From contig NW_027437441.1 of NCBI RefSeq assembly GCF_964204645.1, forward strand, positions 1 through 64,000: 64,000 bases of DNA, given 5' to 3'. Positions 48,253 through 58,820 of the stretch are shown piece after piece. Numbering within the stretch: the stretch's first letter is position 1; each line of letters starts with the position of its first letter. The notes under the pieces are model-generated. The model was not told the origin of the DNA, made no database searches, and saw nothing but the letters and a program-made list of their open reading frames with translations. The stretch is from Tubulanus polymorphus (taxonomy: Eukaryota > Nemertea > Palaeonemertea > Tubulaniformes > Tubulanidae). Both the position numbers and the translations under genes were made by a program.

Positions 48253-48546
48253 TCAGTACTCGTTATTTTTTATATTATTTAACTCATTATTCATATTTCT
48301 AATATGAGTTTTAGACTTTAAATGTTCTTTATGATATCTTTTTTCACTGAATGATTGATTACATGTATCACATTTATATATTTCTTTTTCGTTCTTTAAT
48401 TCTTCTAATTCAGTTTCTAATATATCATCTTTATATTCTAATTTCAATTTATTTTCTAAATGTGTTTTAGTTTTATTGTGTCTTGATTTTTGGGATTTAT
48501 CTATATTGATTTTACATGTTGGACAGTAGTACTTATTTGCTTCCAT
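48253..48546 (-). CDS. Two-finger C2H2 zinc-finger protein
   Basis: 97 codons with two U1-like fingers: YYCPTCKINIDKSQKSRHNK (C-x2-C-x11-H-x5-H) and YKCDTCNQSFSEKRYHKEHL (C-x2-C-x12-H-x5-H), separated by an acidic linker. Copy B carries the same start and fingers at 49671 but with a longer C-terminal part that leads toward polymerase B. Here the protein ends soon after finger two. DNA or RNA binding near the terminus of the element is likely; the exact role is unknown. Confidence 0.65.
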   Translation of the reverse strand: MEANKYYCPTCKINIDKSQKSRHNKTKTHLENKLKLEYKDDILETELEELKNEKEIYKCDTCNQSFSEKRYHKEHLKSKTHIRNMNNELNNIKNNEY

Positions 48547-48588
48547 TTTAATAACATATTTTTTATTAAGATTGATATTTTCTTCAAC

Positions 48589-48733
48589 TCGTTAATTACT
48601 AGTTACTTTTATGTTAAAATCAAGAATTTAACACATATAAATATATTCACTGTTTTCTCGACGCAAGTTTTCACTTGTTAATTACTCGTTACTTTTTATG
48701 TTAAAATCAAGAATTCAACACATAAAAATTTAA
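48589..48733 (-). repeat. Two 60-bp direct repeats at copy A right end
   Basis: gttaattactagttactttt atgttaaaatcaagaattta (48591 onward) is repeated with small changes at 48677 onward (gttaattactcgttactttt). Both are followed by cacat-a-aaa-at. The second copy is cut by the piggyBac element, and its continuation (ttaaaatattcattta) resumes at 49378, matching the first copy's ataaatatattcact. Subterminal repeats near the end of copy A. Confidence 0.6.
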
Positions 48734-48842
48734 AGTAATAGGGTATTAGTTGTTCTATATCAAAGGTTGAATGGTCGAAAAATAAATTCGAGTGTGCGAG
48801 AATATATTTTTCGATCGTTCGAAAAAAACATGTAGAAATTGA

Positions 48843-49190
48843 GTGCCCAGGTATTATAAGAACCCACAACCAAAACATGGGCGGTGCTGAACGTTGTGAC
48901 ATGTTATTGTCCTTTTATCGGATTAGAATGAAAAGCAAGAAGTGGTACAAACGCATTATCTTCCACTTATTAGATATGAGTTGTGTAAATGCCTGGACTA
49001 TTGGCAGAAAAAAATGGAAGTATTCAAGCCAAGAGTAACAAGTTATACAGATTCAAACTTGCAATTGCCCACTGCCTAATTTTGGGTGTTCCCAATCCTG
49101 AACCTGTGCTGAGAATCGAATCTGAAAAGGATGTACGCAGTGCAAAGTTTGTGCCTGACCACATACGCCTTGATGGTCATGGGCATTAGT
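48843..49190 (+). pseudogene. piggyBac transposase C-terminal fragment
   Basis: The frame reads CPGIIRTHNQNMGGAERCDM, LLSFYRIRMKSKKWYKRIIF, HLLDMSCVNAW, which is the conserved MGGVDxxD...KWYKRIxFHLxDxxxVNAW block near the end of PGBD-type transposases. A stop and frameshift near 49036 follow, and a second frame supplies YRFKLAIAHCLILG and the closing VPDHIRLDGHGH. The catalytic Asp triad lies upstream in the family and is not present. Non-functional. Confidence 0.8.
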
Positions 49191-49193
49191 AAT

Positions 49194-49376
49194 AGGGGAA
49201 TGTGGCTTTCATACCAAAGGTCGAAAGGTCGAGCTCGTAAAAAAATGAAAATAACAATAATTTCCAGTTGAATTAGTCGTGCACACTCCTAATTCAACTA
49301 GAAATCATTGTTATTTTAATTTTTTACTCACTCACCCTTTCAACCTTTGATATGAAAGCCACATTCCCCTATTACT
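49194..49376. repeat. 183-bp foldback at the piggyBac right end
   Basis: taataggggaatgtggcttt at 49194 faces its complement aaagccacattcccctatta ending at 49376, with arms that continue through caaaggtcgaaaggt, aaaataacaat and gttgaattag around the central gtcgtgcacact. A similar terminus-like sequence (agtaattagaaaagtgggat) lies at 49428. The palindrome is about 85 bp per arm with a few mismatches. Confidence 0.75.
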
Positions 49377-49670
49377 CTTAAAATATTCATTTACATGGAT
49401 AAAATATATATGAATAACATATAAAAGTAATTAGAAAAGTGGGATTTCAAGCCAGAGGTCGGAGGTCGAGCCATTATAGAATAGATATATAGATATATTT
49501 TAAACATATTTCAATATTTATATTTGTATGAGTTAGATTTTTAAACATTAAAAGTGTCAGTAAAGTGTGATTGAAATAATTCATATATACACATGAATAA
49601 CATATAAATGAATAAAATATAAATTAATAAAATGTGTAAAATCAATTTAAAAAAAAAATTTAGTATTAAA

Positions 49671-50081
49671 ATGGAAACAAATAAGTATTACTGTTCAACA
49701 TGTAAAATCAATATAGATAAATCCCAAAAATCGAGACACAATAAAACTAAAACACATTTAGAGAATAAATTGAAATTAGAATATGAAGATGATATATTAG
49801 AATCTAAATTAGATGAATTAAAGAATGAAAAAGAAATATATAAATGTGATACATGTAATCAATCATTCAGTGATAAAAGATATTATAATGAACATTTAAA
49901 ATCTAAAAGTCATATTAGAAATATGAATAATGATATTTTAGGTGAAGATTATTTTGATAATGATAACGATAAGAAACATAAGACAATTAAAAGGATAAGA
50001 AATAAATTAAACAATAAAAGACCATACATGGAAGATGTAAGAAATTATATTAATTCATTAGATAATAAAAAAAAGATATAG
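49671..50081 (+). CDS. C2H2 zinc-finger protein or polymerase N-terminal extension
   Basis: Start chosen at 49671 because copy A begins at the matching Met. An upstream ATG at 49632 is in frame but unsupported. Two U1-like fingers (YYCSTCKINIDKSQKSRHNK; YKCDTCNQSFSDKRYYNEHL) are followed by an acidic stretch (EDYFDNDNDKKHK) and KRIRNKLNNKRPYMEDVRNY. It ends a few bases before the polymerase frame begins. Some Polinton polymerases carry zinc fingers at the N-terminus, so this may be the broken first part of that protein. Confidence 0.6.
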   Translation: METNKYYCSTCKINIDKSQKSRHNKTKTHLENKLKLEYEDDILESKLDELKNEKEIYKCDTCNQSFSDKRYYNEHLKSKSHIRNMNNDILGEDYFDNDNDKKHKTIKRIRNKLNNKRPYMEDVRNYINSLDNKKKI

Positions 50082-50087
50082 AGATAA

Positions 50088-53000
50088 CCGAAGCATTTAA
50101 GTGATATTGGTCCAGCTGCTATTGAGTTTAAATTTCATAAAGGAAAAACATTAGAAGAAAATAAAAAACATTTAGAAAATATGAAAAATATTATAAAAAT
50201 AATCACTGATGTTGAATACCCTAAAATTAGTATATCAGTTAAAGTAAAGTTTATAAAATCTGAAGATAAACCAATATATAATATAAATTCTCATTCACAA
50301 CATATTATATCTAAACAACATATAGATGATAAATTAGATAAATGTTATTATGAAGTAAAAACTAAAATAGAAGAGGAATATTTTGAAGGATCTGGTTTAA
50401 TATTTGATGAAATAATATTTATGACTTTACATGTGTATAACACAAAATATAATAAGTTAACTAAATCAAAACCAATAGATGAAAATAATGTATCATATTA
50501 TAAAGAACCAGATACTGAAGCATCGAGTTATATTAAACTACCATTTAAAACTAATGCTGTTATAAATGTACAAAATTTTGATGATAAATGTTTTCTATGG
50601 ACAATTATAAGTTGCTTACATCAAACAGAAGATATTACACATAGTTTTAGATTAACGAATTATAAACAATTTGAAAATAATTATAAGATAGATAAGTATC
50701 CAGTTAGAATTAAAAGTATCCCAAAAATAGAAAGAGATAATAATTTAAGAATAAATGTATTTGATTTAATCAAATTACCAAAAACAAAAGGCAACAATAT
50801 AAAATATTTTACATTAGAACCTTTATACCTATCAAAGATTATGATTCAAATGATGTTATAGATATATTATGTTATGAAAATCATTATATGTGGATTAAAC
50901 AAATCGATTTATACTTTAGAACAGAAAGTGATCATCATCGTAAAATTTATCTATGTAGAAAATGTTTACATAGATTCAGTAATGAAAGTACATTATTAAA
51001 TCATAAACAATTATGTGATAATCATGATTATTGTAAATTAGTTTTACCAAATGAAAAGGATAAAATATTAGAATTCAAAAAATATGATTACAAAAATAAA
51101 GTACCATTTGTTATATATGGAGATTTTGAATCATTAAATAAAGAATTAACTGATCAAGATAGAAAAGAAATATATTATAAAAGAAAGAAATTAAATTCTA
51201 ATGAAAATGATTTTTCAGATGAACCACCAAAAACAAATACAATTAAAAAGATTCATCAATCAGCTGCAGCTTTCGGGTTATATATAAAATCTGATTATCC
51301 AGAACTAATTGAAAGTGAATATTATCATTATAGAAATGAAAATGTTATCAATCATTTTTGTGACATATTAATTGAATATGAAATAAGATTTAGTAAACTA
51401 TTGAATACAAATATAGAAATTATAATGACAGAAGAAGATAAAGAAGAATTTGTGTTTACAGGTAAATGTTATTATTGTGAAAAGATATTAAATTATAAAG
51501 ATAAAAAAGTAAGAGACCATGATCATTTGAATGGAAAGTTTAGAGGCGCTGCGCATGAGAATTGTAATTTGCAAGCAAAGAAAATAAATTTTGTTCCAGT
51601 TATATTTCATAATCTATCAGGATATGATGCACATTTATTTATCAAACAGTTATGTCATAAAATAGAAGAAATCAATAGTGAAATAGAAAGATTAAATTTG
51701 AATAGATCAAAAGATAAAATAAATTTAAAATTTTAGCTAGAACATCTGAGAATTATATATCATTCCAATTTGGGTGTTTAAGATTTATAGATTCATATAG
51801 ATTTTTAAACAGTTCATTAGATAACTTATCAAAATCATTAGTTGATGATGAATTTAAAATATTAAAACAACACTATCCAAATAATGATGATTTCCAATTA
51901 ATGAGATATAAAGGAGCGATTCCATATTCTTTCTATAAATCACATAATGATTTCAATATAACTGAATTATTAAAAGAACAATTTTATGATGAATTAAAAA
52001 ATGAATAGATGAAGTCTATAATACAACATTGAATATTTGGAATCATTTTGGAATGAAAAATCATGGACAATTAGTAGATTTATATTTAAAATCAGATGTA
52101 TTATTATTATCGGATATATTTGAAAGGTTTAGAGATGTAAACCTAAAATATTTTAACATTGATCCTTGTCATTTTTATTCTAGTCCAGGTTTAACTTGGG
52201 ATTGTGGTTTAAAATTTACAGATATAAAAATGGATTTGTTAACAAATATAGATCAATTATTATTATTTGAAAAATCTATAAGAGGAGGAGTTTCAGGTGT
52301 CTTAGGTGATAGATATTTCAATGTAAATGATAATCCTGGATATAAGTTATTATATATAGATGCAAATAATCTATATGGTTGGGCAATGACGGAACCACAA
52401 CCTTATGGAGTATTTGAAATAAGTGAAGTTTTACAACATGAAAATAATGATAAATTCGATTGGAAGAAAAGAATCCTAGATATTGCAGATGATTCAGATA
52501 CTGGTTACTTCTTTGTTGTAGACTTGGAATATTCTGAACATATTAAATTTAAATCTAGAATACTGTCCCTGTCCAGAACGTAAAACTGTAACTCATGAAG
52601 AACTATCAAATTATCAAAAAAGAATTAAACCCGAAAATCATATTCATACAGAAAAGTTAATGTTGACTCAAGAAGATAAATATAATTATGTAGTACATTA
52701 TAGAATGTTGAAGTTTTATTTGAACCAAGGAATGGTTCTAAAAAAAGTACATAGATATATTTCATTTAGTCAATCTAAATGGTTAGAAAAATATATAGCT
52801 TTAACACCAAACAGAGAACTGAAGCTAAAACTGATTTCGAGAAAGATTTCTTCAAGTTAATGAATAATGCATTCTATGGTAAGACTTGTGAAAATATTAG
52901 AAATAGAAATGATATTGCGTTAGTTAGTAATGGTAAAAGGATAAGGCATTTACAAACATATCCCAAGTTCTTAGGTAACAGAATATTTGATGAAAATTTA

Positions 53001-53690
53001 GCTACAGTTAAAATGAGAAGAACTTCTATGAAATTTAATAAACCAATTTATGTTGGAGCATCAGTTTTAGAAATATCAAAATTACTAATGTATGAATTCT
53101 ATTATAATGTATTACAACCTCATTTTGGAGAAAAACATATAGAAATCTTATATATTGATACTGACAGTTACATTTTAAAGATTAAAACTAATAATCTAAC
53201 AAATGATTTAAAAACATTAAAACATCATTTCGACTTTAGTAATTATCCAAAAGATAATGAATTGTTTAGCAATGTTAATAAAAAGCAGCCCGGGAAGTTT
53301 AAGGATGAATTAGGCGGTGAAGAAATGATAGAGTTCATTGGTATTAGATCTAAAATGTATTCATATAAAACTAAAGAACATGAAGCTAAAAAGTTAAAAG
53401 GAATTACTAAAAGCGTAGTAGAAAAGAATATTCATTTCAAAGATTATATCAATTTTATATTCAATGAAGAAGTTAGAAAACATAAGATGAGATGTTCAAG
53501 ATCTGAAGATCATGAAATGTTTATTGAAGAAATTGAAAAGGTTAGTTTGAATCCATTTGACGATAAAAGATATATTTTAGATGATGAAATTCATACAGTC
53601 GCGTATGGTTGCAATTTAGATGATTATGTAAAGTTCAAAAGAGAAGAAACAAAAGAGAAGGAAATAATGAAAAGAATTCTAACGTGTTAA
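50088..53690 (+). pseudogene. polB: Polinton protein-primed DNA polymerase B
   Basis: Near-complete but frameshifted. In order: the Polinton N-terminal domain (PAAIEFKFHKG, YIKLPFKTNAVINVQNFDDK, CFLWTIISCLHQTE), a CRKCLHRFSNESTLLNHKQL finger, Exo I VIYGDFESL, zinc-binding CYYCEKILNYKD...DHDHL, Exo II NLSGYDAHLF, Exo III LYLKSDVLLLSDIFERF, motif A LLYIDANNLYGWAM, motif B MNNAFYGKTCENIRNR, motif C ILYIDTDSYILKI, and the C-terminal KFKDELGGEEMIEFIGIRSK and YGCNLDDY. Breaks: shift near 50840, an 8-base loss near 51725, a deletion with TAG near 52008, shifts near 52565 and 52790. It would copy the element from protein-primed ends; this copy cannot. Confidence 0.9.
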
Positions 53691-53719
53691 TTCAGTTTTA
53701 ATAAAAATATATATTATAA

Positions 53720-54073
53720 ATGGAGAGTAAACAAGCAAACAGTGAGTACAACAAATTATTTCTAGATAGAATAAAAAATACTTCAAATGTCAGATCAGTA
53801 GATTATAAATTTAAGAAGTTAAGAGAAATCAGAATCCATAAGAAATAACTAATTACAAATATTGATACAGTTACTAACAAATATGGAGATAAATTAGTTA
53901 TACACTTAGAATATGAAGGATTAAAAGGAAATACATTTAAATTCAGAACATATTTACCAGATAGATTTCATAGATTATCAAGTGAAGATTTAGAAGAATT
54001 ATGTTCAGGCGATTTCTATTTCGTATACAAAGGTAAGAATGAAAAAGGCCACCATCAAATAGATTTCGAATAA
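53720..54073 (+). pseudogene. Polinton small conserved polymerase-linked protein
   Basis: 117-codon frame with one internal TAA (Tyr in copy A: HKKYLITN versus HKK-stop-LITN). Order: a helical charged N-terminus (NSEYNKLFLDRIKNTSNVRS), TNKYGDKLVIHLEYEGLKGN, FKFRTYLPDRFHRLSSEDLE, and YKGKNEKGHHQIDFE. It starts 30 bp after the polymerase stop and ends 15 bp before the next gene. This is the most complete of the three copies in the window. Strand-rich with a conserved end; replication accessory role is inference. Confidence 0.65.
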
Positions 54074-54087
54074 AATATGTGAAATAA

Positions 54088-54621
54088 ATGGTAGAATTAA
54101 AAGAATATAGAATACATGTTGATTCTAGAAAACTTACAAATTATAAATCTCATAATTTACTAGTACAATTTAAATTTTTAATTAGATTTATAAAAAGTGA
54201 TAGCACAAATAAAATTAAAATAAAGTTACATGATGAAAGTCAACATTCATTTATGGTGAGAAAACCATTAGCTAAACTGCTAGGAATTGCATCAGATATT
54301 GTTACAGGAAACGTAGATGGTAATTCAAATATAATGCCTTTTTCACACTTTTATATTTATTGCAATTTAATTGATGCTACAAAAAATTTCGAAGCAACTA
54401 AAGATATATCTTGTAATTCTAGTATATTAAATATTATACCATTACAAAATGTTAAAAAATTTGGAACACAAATTAATTATAATTTAGCTGAATGTGATTT
54501 TAAACCTTGTATTTCACGATTTAACAATTTTAAATTAGAAATAAGAAATCATAATGGTTATTTAATTAATTTGAATAACTTTCCTATAATTTATGAATTA
54601 ATTATAAGATGTAAAGAGTAA
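54088..54621 (+). CDS. Polinton probable minor capsid (penton-like) protein, internally deleted
   Basis: 177 codons open. It starts KEYRIHVDSRKLTNYKSHNL-LVQ as in copy A, then jumps to FKFLIRFIKSDSTNKIKIKL, missing about 70-80 residues (the DREFKNCVDLK block and what follows in A). The rest is intact: VRKPLAKLLG, PFSHFYIYCNLIDATKNFEA, SSILNIIPLQNVKKFGTQIN, and a closing IRNHNGYLINLNNF...ELIIRCKE. The deletion keeps the frame, so the product could be made but would probably not fold as the family does. Confidence 0.55.
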   Translation: MVELKEYRIHVDSRKLTNYKSHNLLVQFKFLIRFIKSDSTNKIKIKLHDESQHSFMVRKPLAKLLGIASDIVTGNVDGNSNIMPFSHFYIYCNLIDATKNFEATKDISCNSSILNIIPLQNVKKFGTQINYNLAECDFKPCISRFNNFKLEIRNHNGYLINLNNFPIIYELIIRCKE

Positions 54622-54637
54622 TTTTTTCACTATATAA

Positions 54638-54985
54638 ATGAATATAACTGTTGGATCAAGTATATGTTTTGGATTTGATTTTAAACATGAGAAAGAAATG
54701 AAATTTAACATTAATGATGTAATAACACATATTAAAAATATTTCATTTTCTAATGAAACAACATTTGACTATGAAAAAACAATAGATAAAGAAACTTTTA
54801 ATGTAGAAAAGATTACCGAGTCTTTAAGATTTTATGAATTAGATGAAGATTTTATAATTGATGATATCAAAAGAATAATAACTGAAATATATGAAAATGA
54901 ACCTAATAATACTATAAATGTTGAATTAATCATAAATAAGATAACTAAATATTTTGAAAATAGTAATTTTTCTATAAATAAATGA
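54638..54985 (+). CDS. Polinton conserved hypothetical protein
   Basis: 115 codons, clear counterpart of 42212-42565 in copy A. MNITVGSSICFGFDFKHEKE leads into MKFNINDVITHIKNISF and charged segments including ESLRFYELDEDFIIDDIKRI. Two codons differ in length by an LIR deletion relative to A. Its last codon overlaps the next start (aatgag), so translation of the two may be linked. No membrane segment; function unknown. Confidence 0.6.
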   Translation: MNITVGSSICFGFDFKHEKEMKFNINDVITHIKNISFSNETTFDYEKTIDKETFNVEKITESLRFYELDEDFIIDDIKRIITEIYENEPNNTINVELIINKITKYFENSNFSINK

Positions 54986-55203
54986 GTGATAATAAGTGGA
55001 TAATAACTGTTTTTTATAATGGAGCATTATTATCGGTTGGAACTGTTGGTTATACAATGGTATTAAAAAAAGTATTTAAAATGGGAAGTGTTAATGTTGA
55101 TAGATTTGATATTAATGATATTTTAAAATTAACGTTAGCAGTTACTTTATCTAATTTAACTTTTGATTATTTGGAAAAACAAAAATATATTCCTCCCATA
55201 TAA
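54982..55203 (+). CDS. Polinton small membrane protein
   Basis: 73 codons. One or two hydrophobic segments (WIITVFYNGALLSVGTVGY, and LKLTLAVTLSNLTF) are separated by a basic and polar stretch KKVFKMGSVNVDRFDINDIL, ending EKQKYIPPI. The start overlaps the stop of the previous gene (ATGA). The copy A counterpart is broken. Layout suggests a small virion or host-membrane protein. Confidence 0.55.
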   Translation: MSDNKWIITVFYNGALLSVGTVGYTMVLKKVFKMGSVNVDRFDINDILKLTLAVTLSNLTFDYLEKQKYIPPI

Positions 55204-55227
55204 ATGCATAATTTTTTTTCTAAATAA

Positions 55228-55653
55228 ATGGCTTCTGCAATTATAACTTTTTTAGGATCAGCAATTGTTAACGCTTTAGCATTTACTGGTGGTGGTTATT
55301 TATTTAAACACATTGATAAAAATGGTTCATTAACAGAACAAAAAAGACATAACTTAGCATTAGAAAAATATAATAAAGCTGCAGAAGAATACAGAAAAAA
55401 AAGACAAAACTATATGGATTATATTAACAAGGAATTATATAATCAGAAGATTTCACATAGAGATTTTCAATCAGTTGATGATGCAATGAGTTTATATAAC
55501 GCGGTAACAATGAAAGAAAAATTACATCTACATAAACCTACAACATCAGATTATTATACCCCAAGTAATGAACAGAAGAAATATGAAATAATTTGGATTT
55601 TAGGGGGAACAGTTATTGTTATATTTGTTGCTTATAAATTTACTAATTCGTAA
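55228..55653 (+). CDS. Polinton two-membrane-segment protein (SDxYTPSxEQ family)
   Basis: 141 codons, intact. N-terminal membrane segment (IITFLGSAIVNALAFTGGGY), a long charged helix (RHNLALEKYNKAAEEYRKKR, QNYMDYINKELYNQ), the motif TSDYYTPSNEQKKYE, and a C-terminal membrane segment (IIWILGGTVIVIFVAYKF). The RHxLAxEKxxKAxxEY, INKxL and SDxYTPSxEQ pattern recurs in Polintons and adintoviruses as I recall them. Role unproven; likely a virion or envelope-like membrane protein. Confidence 0.7.
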   Translation: MASAIITFLGSAIVNALAFTGGGYLFKHIDKNGSLTEQKRHNLALEKYNKAAEEYRKKRQNYMDYINKELYNQKISHRDFQSVDDAMSLYNAVTMKEKLHLHKPTTSDYYTPSNEQKKYEIIWILGGTVIVIFVAYKFTNS

Positions 55654-55669
55654 TTTTTTGCTAAATAAA

Positions 55670-55963
55670 TGGATGATAAAGTTGATGGTCTTAATATTAT
55701 TCCTCATGATATCAGTAAACCTAAATTAAGAATATATTTAGAAAAACAAATATTAGAATTTGAAAGTGACTTAAAGATAAAAAAGAAAAAAAATTTTAAA
55801 AAGTAAAATTATATATTATTTGATTATAAGTGGTTCGGTTACAATTAGTTCTGTAATAACATTTCTAGCAATATTCAGCCCATTAACACCTTTAGCTATA
55901 TCAATTGGTGTGTTAGGATTAAGTTCAAGTGTATTAACTGGCATAAGTTCAAAATTAAATATA
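55670..55963 (+). pseudogene. Polinton membrane/coiled-coil protein, 5' part (split by insertion)
   Basis: Starts MDDKVDGLNIIPHDISKPKL, meets a frameshift in an A-tract near 55800, and goes on with IISGSVTISSVITFLAIF, SPLTPLAISIGVLGLSSSVL and TGISSKLNI. It is cut at LNI by the 5975-bp insertion and resumes at 61947. The copy A counterpart (41091-41526) is uncut. Membrane segment followed by a SSVLTGxSSKLN motif is typical of this Polinton family. Confidence 0.65.
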
Positions 55964-56879
55964 GCTGCAAAGCAGCGATAACGGGTTTTCTGAGCAGGCG
56001 TGCTATTCATAATTTGAAAAGTGGATAAAAGAAATATATCAATACGGGATACGCATTTGATGTGTCAAGTCACACCAATGCGGTTTAACATAACATAATT
56101 TATAGTTATAGTCAAATTGGGGGTTACTCGGGTCGTTTAGTTGTCTGTGGAGTCGAGTAGATTGGTTACCCGTCTGTAACATTGGTTAGGGAAACGACTC
56201 GTCAGCTTGATGAGTTGTATGTATTATGATTGTGCACCACCTGCATTTTCCGAAATAATGTTCATATAATTATTTGAAGGGACAATTGAAATCAATTATC
56301 AACGTACATCTGAATATGTAATAGTCCTTAGTAACTTTCTGTTGCAGAGGGCATAGAAAGGATTTTGAAATTATTTAATTAAAATATAAATTTTATTTAC
56401 GAAAAATAAACTATTATGGTCAGTACAAATTGAATATTCATAGTGTATTTTTAAGAACAAGCTTACATAGCTTACAGAATACATCACGTACATTTGAATT
56501 TTATAACTGATGGGTAAAAAATCAACGTGTGACAGAAAAAAATGTAGTTAATTATTTAACAATATCGAAATATGTGCTCTCTTTTTAAACTAATGGAGTG
56601 ATACGCAATTAATCACATGGCCTGTATTAAAAGATAGAACATACAAATTGGATATTTATAAGTCGAAACATGTGAACAGAAACTAAAAATTTGATGTCAG
56701 TGACCAGTAGTATGGAATTACACAACGACAATTGGCTTTAAACTCAACAAACATTATTAAAGAATGTTTCAAACAAAATGCTTTATATAACGACATGAAT
56801 AAACTTGTTTTACAAAACAAGAAAGTACATTTTGAACTTTTGAATGGTCGAATCCCATTTATTCACAGTAACCTGTGAT

Positions 56880-57171
56880 GTGGCGATCCTCGGAGCCATC
56901 ATTCTTGATGACGTCACTAACAAGTGGTCACGGCCGTCGCGTGCACTCATTTCTTTGAAAATCTAGCTTCCTCGCGGAGCGGGACCTGGTGACGCTGAGC
57001 CCCACCCCCTTCGCGCTGAGAAATATCTTATTCCCAGTCAGCAAAGACAGGTTCTAAAGATCATAGAGTGCATCGCTGGAGGGTTTCCGATCCAATTTGA
57101 ATTGGTGCGGTGGCGCTCTCAATGCGGAAGTTTTTGTGAATTTTTCAGTCGGCGACGGACGTTTATCGTTG
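56880..57171 (+). promoter_or_regulatory. CpG-richer segment ending in a splice donor (possible host first exon)
   Basis: Compared with its surroundings this stretch is CpG-rich (cacggccgtcgcgtgcactc, ctcgcggagcggg, ccccttcgcgctgag). It contains one gatgacgtcac CRE-like site and ends with gacggacgtttatcgtt followed by gtaagtgatg, a good donor site. This looks like the promoter and first exon of a cellular gene carried in the insertion. A second segment at about 57900-57982 has caaaATGG in good start context (MAAVDPTEIDSHFTADLHMD then stop) and ends before gtgaggtg. Confidence 0.3.
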
Positions 57172-58201
57172 TAAGTGATGTAATATGTAAAAAATGCAGG
57201 GAAACCTATCTCAATTTATTTTTAGCGATGCAGCGGAACTAATAAGGAACATTTTGATATATAACATGACTATAGTACACTATCCCTGATGGAATAATAA
57301 GCTCCACTCGACAAACTCGTTCCCGTGCATTTTTATCTCTGTTTCAGCACACCATAGTTAGTTACCTAATCGTTGGTGGTAAGCTTTTTATAATCGGATG
57401 GGCTTATACCAACGTTAGGGATGACAAGGACCAAAACACGTTAAAAAAAGTAACACTTCAAAAGTATACTTTCTATTCACTTCAGTCCACAATTAATGGC
57501 TTAATTCACAAACTAACACAGGTACCTTTCGAAATAATCCAATTTCATGTATGTTTCGAGTGGTTAATCAACATTATTTTGAGAAATTAATTAATTTCTC
57601 CACCAATTTCGCCATTGGCCGCCATTTCTCTGTATTGCACATGTGGCATGATAGGACAAGGGGACCTACAAGGATTTATATAAAACTTCCAAGACGAAAC
57701 GACAATTTTTATTTTTGATGGTTTTCCAACTTATATTTCAAATCTTCGTGTTTTCCATAATAAATAATGAAATAATAAATTCTGGTAAAAGAAAAATGTG
57801 AATAAGTGTTGATTTCTTAATTTTTTTCAATTTCGTCGTTTCGCTTCGTTAGTTTGTGCTGTTGTCCTGGCCTCAGTCCACAGGTGCCAGCACCTCCAGT
57901 AATTTTCAAAATGGCAGCTGTTGACCCGACGGAAATTGACTCTCACTTTACGGCCGATTTGCACATGGATTAAGATCATCAGGTGAGGTGTTATAGGTAT
58001 CAGACAAACTACGAATCTGTTGTGCGTCGATTACAACAAAAAATAGACGGATATCTTAAGAGACAATGAAATGCCAGGCAAATTACTCGTCAGTCAAATT
58101 GGCTGACGAAGATTTCATACAAAAATGACCTTCCCATTCTTGACTGTGGTTTGTGAAAATATCCGATTGTGAAACTAAACCACAGACAGGTTACTGACTA
58201 A

Positions 58202-58292
58202 GCACACCAGGGAAGTGTGATGAGATACTAATTAGTAAATTTATATGCCACAAATATAACAATAACTGTTCCACACACTTCCCTGAGCACAC
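58202..58292. repeat. Hairpin carrying a 49-bp Polinton A fragment
   Basis: Arms gcacaccagggaagtgtg (58202-58219) and cacttccctgagcacac (about 58276-58292) pair with few mismatches. The loop contains 49 bases (58226-58274) identical to 41545-41593 of copy A, the 3' end of its two-membrane-segment gene. The corresponding place in copy B differs at several bases, so the donor was A or a close relative. Confidence 0.85.
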
Positions 58293-58820
58293 ACAGCCCC
58301 TCTACCATCATGCCTAACCCCTGTTCGACCAACTGTGGGCGTTTCCCTTTGAAACATAAGCCTAATTGTAAAAGATAGGCATTAATCTATGTTAATGCTG
58401 CATCTTTATCATGAAACCTAAGTAAGATTATTCTATTATTTAGGCCTATTCAAATTTTCTGTCCACTACCACGTGGAAATAATAAGACCCAGTCAAAATT
58501 GTGCATCACGCTTTGACCAAGAAATTGGTTCTAGGCTATAAATTTTACGACTCAAACGAATCTTTTCCTCAACAAAGCCGCTTTTAGTTTGATGCAAAAT
58601 GAAATTTGCTTTTAAAATGTGTAACTAGGCCTAATCAAAAGGATATTTCAAAAGCAAACTTTGCCGGGCCAAGAGCCATATTGAATTCAATTTTTTCCGA
58701 AGCATTATGCCTCTTTCATCATAACATTATTTATCCTATTTCAAGATCTTAGGCCTAGTAGAGAGAGGGCCTACGTTGGGTTCAAATCGGAATTTTAAGA
58801 TTTATTTCATTTAATTCCAG

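Larger units (their letters stand above)
34441..48733. mobile_element. Maverick/Polinton element, copy A
   Basis: The set of genes defines it: retroviral-type integrase with chromodomain and A32-type ATPase on +, then capsid proteins, small membrane proteins and protein-primed polymerase B on -. This is the hallmark set of Mavericks/Polintons, whose virus-like members are called adintoviruses. DNA is strongly AT-rich. The left end is destroyed by PLE-1, so no left terminal inverted repeat is visible. The right end is hidden by the piggyBac insertion. No adenain-type cysteine protease gene was recognised, although most Polintons carry one near the ATPase. Most genes are broken. Confidence 0.9.
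48734..49377 (+). mobile_element. piggyBac remnant between the two Polintons
   Basis: Flanked by TTAA on both sides (48730-48733 and 49378-49381), the piggyBac target site. The termini are inverted: agtaatagggtattag on the left, ccccattcccctattactc-type end on the right (right complement gagtaataggggaatg). Inside is the C-terminal part of a piggyBac transposase and a foldback that repeats the terminal sequence inward. At 644 bp it is far shorter than a full element, so it is a deletion derivative. Confidence 0.75.
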
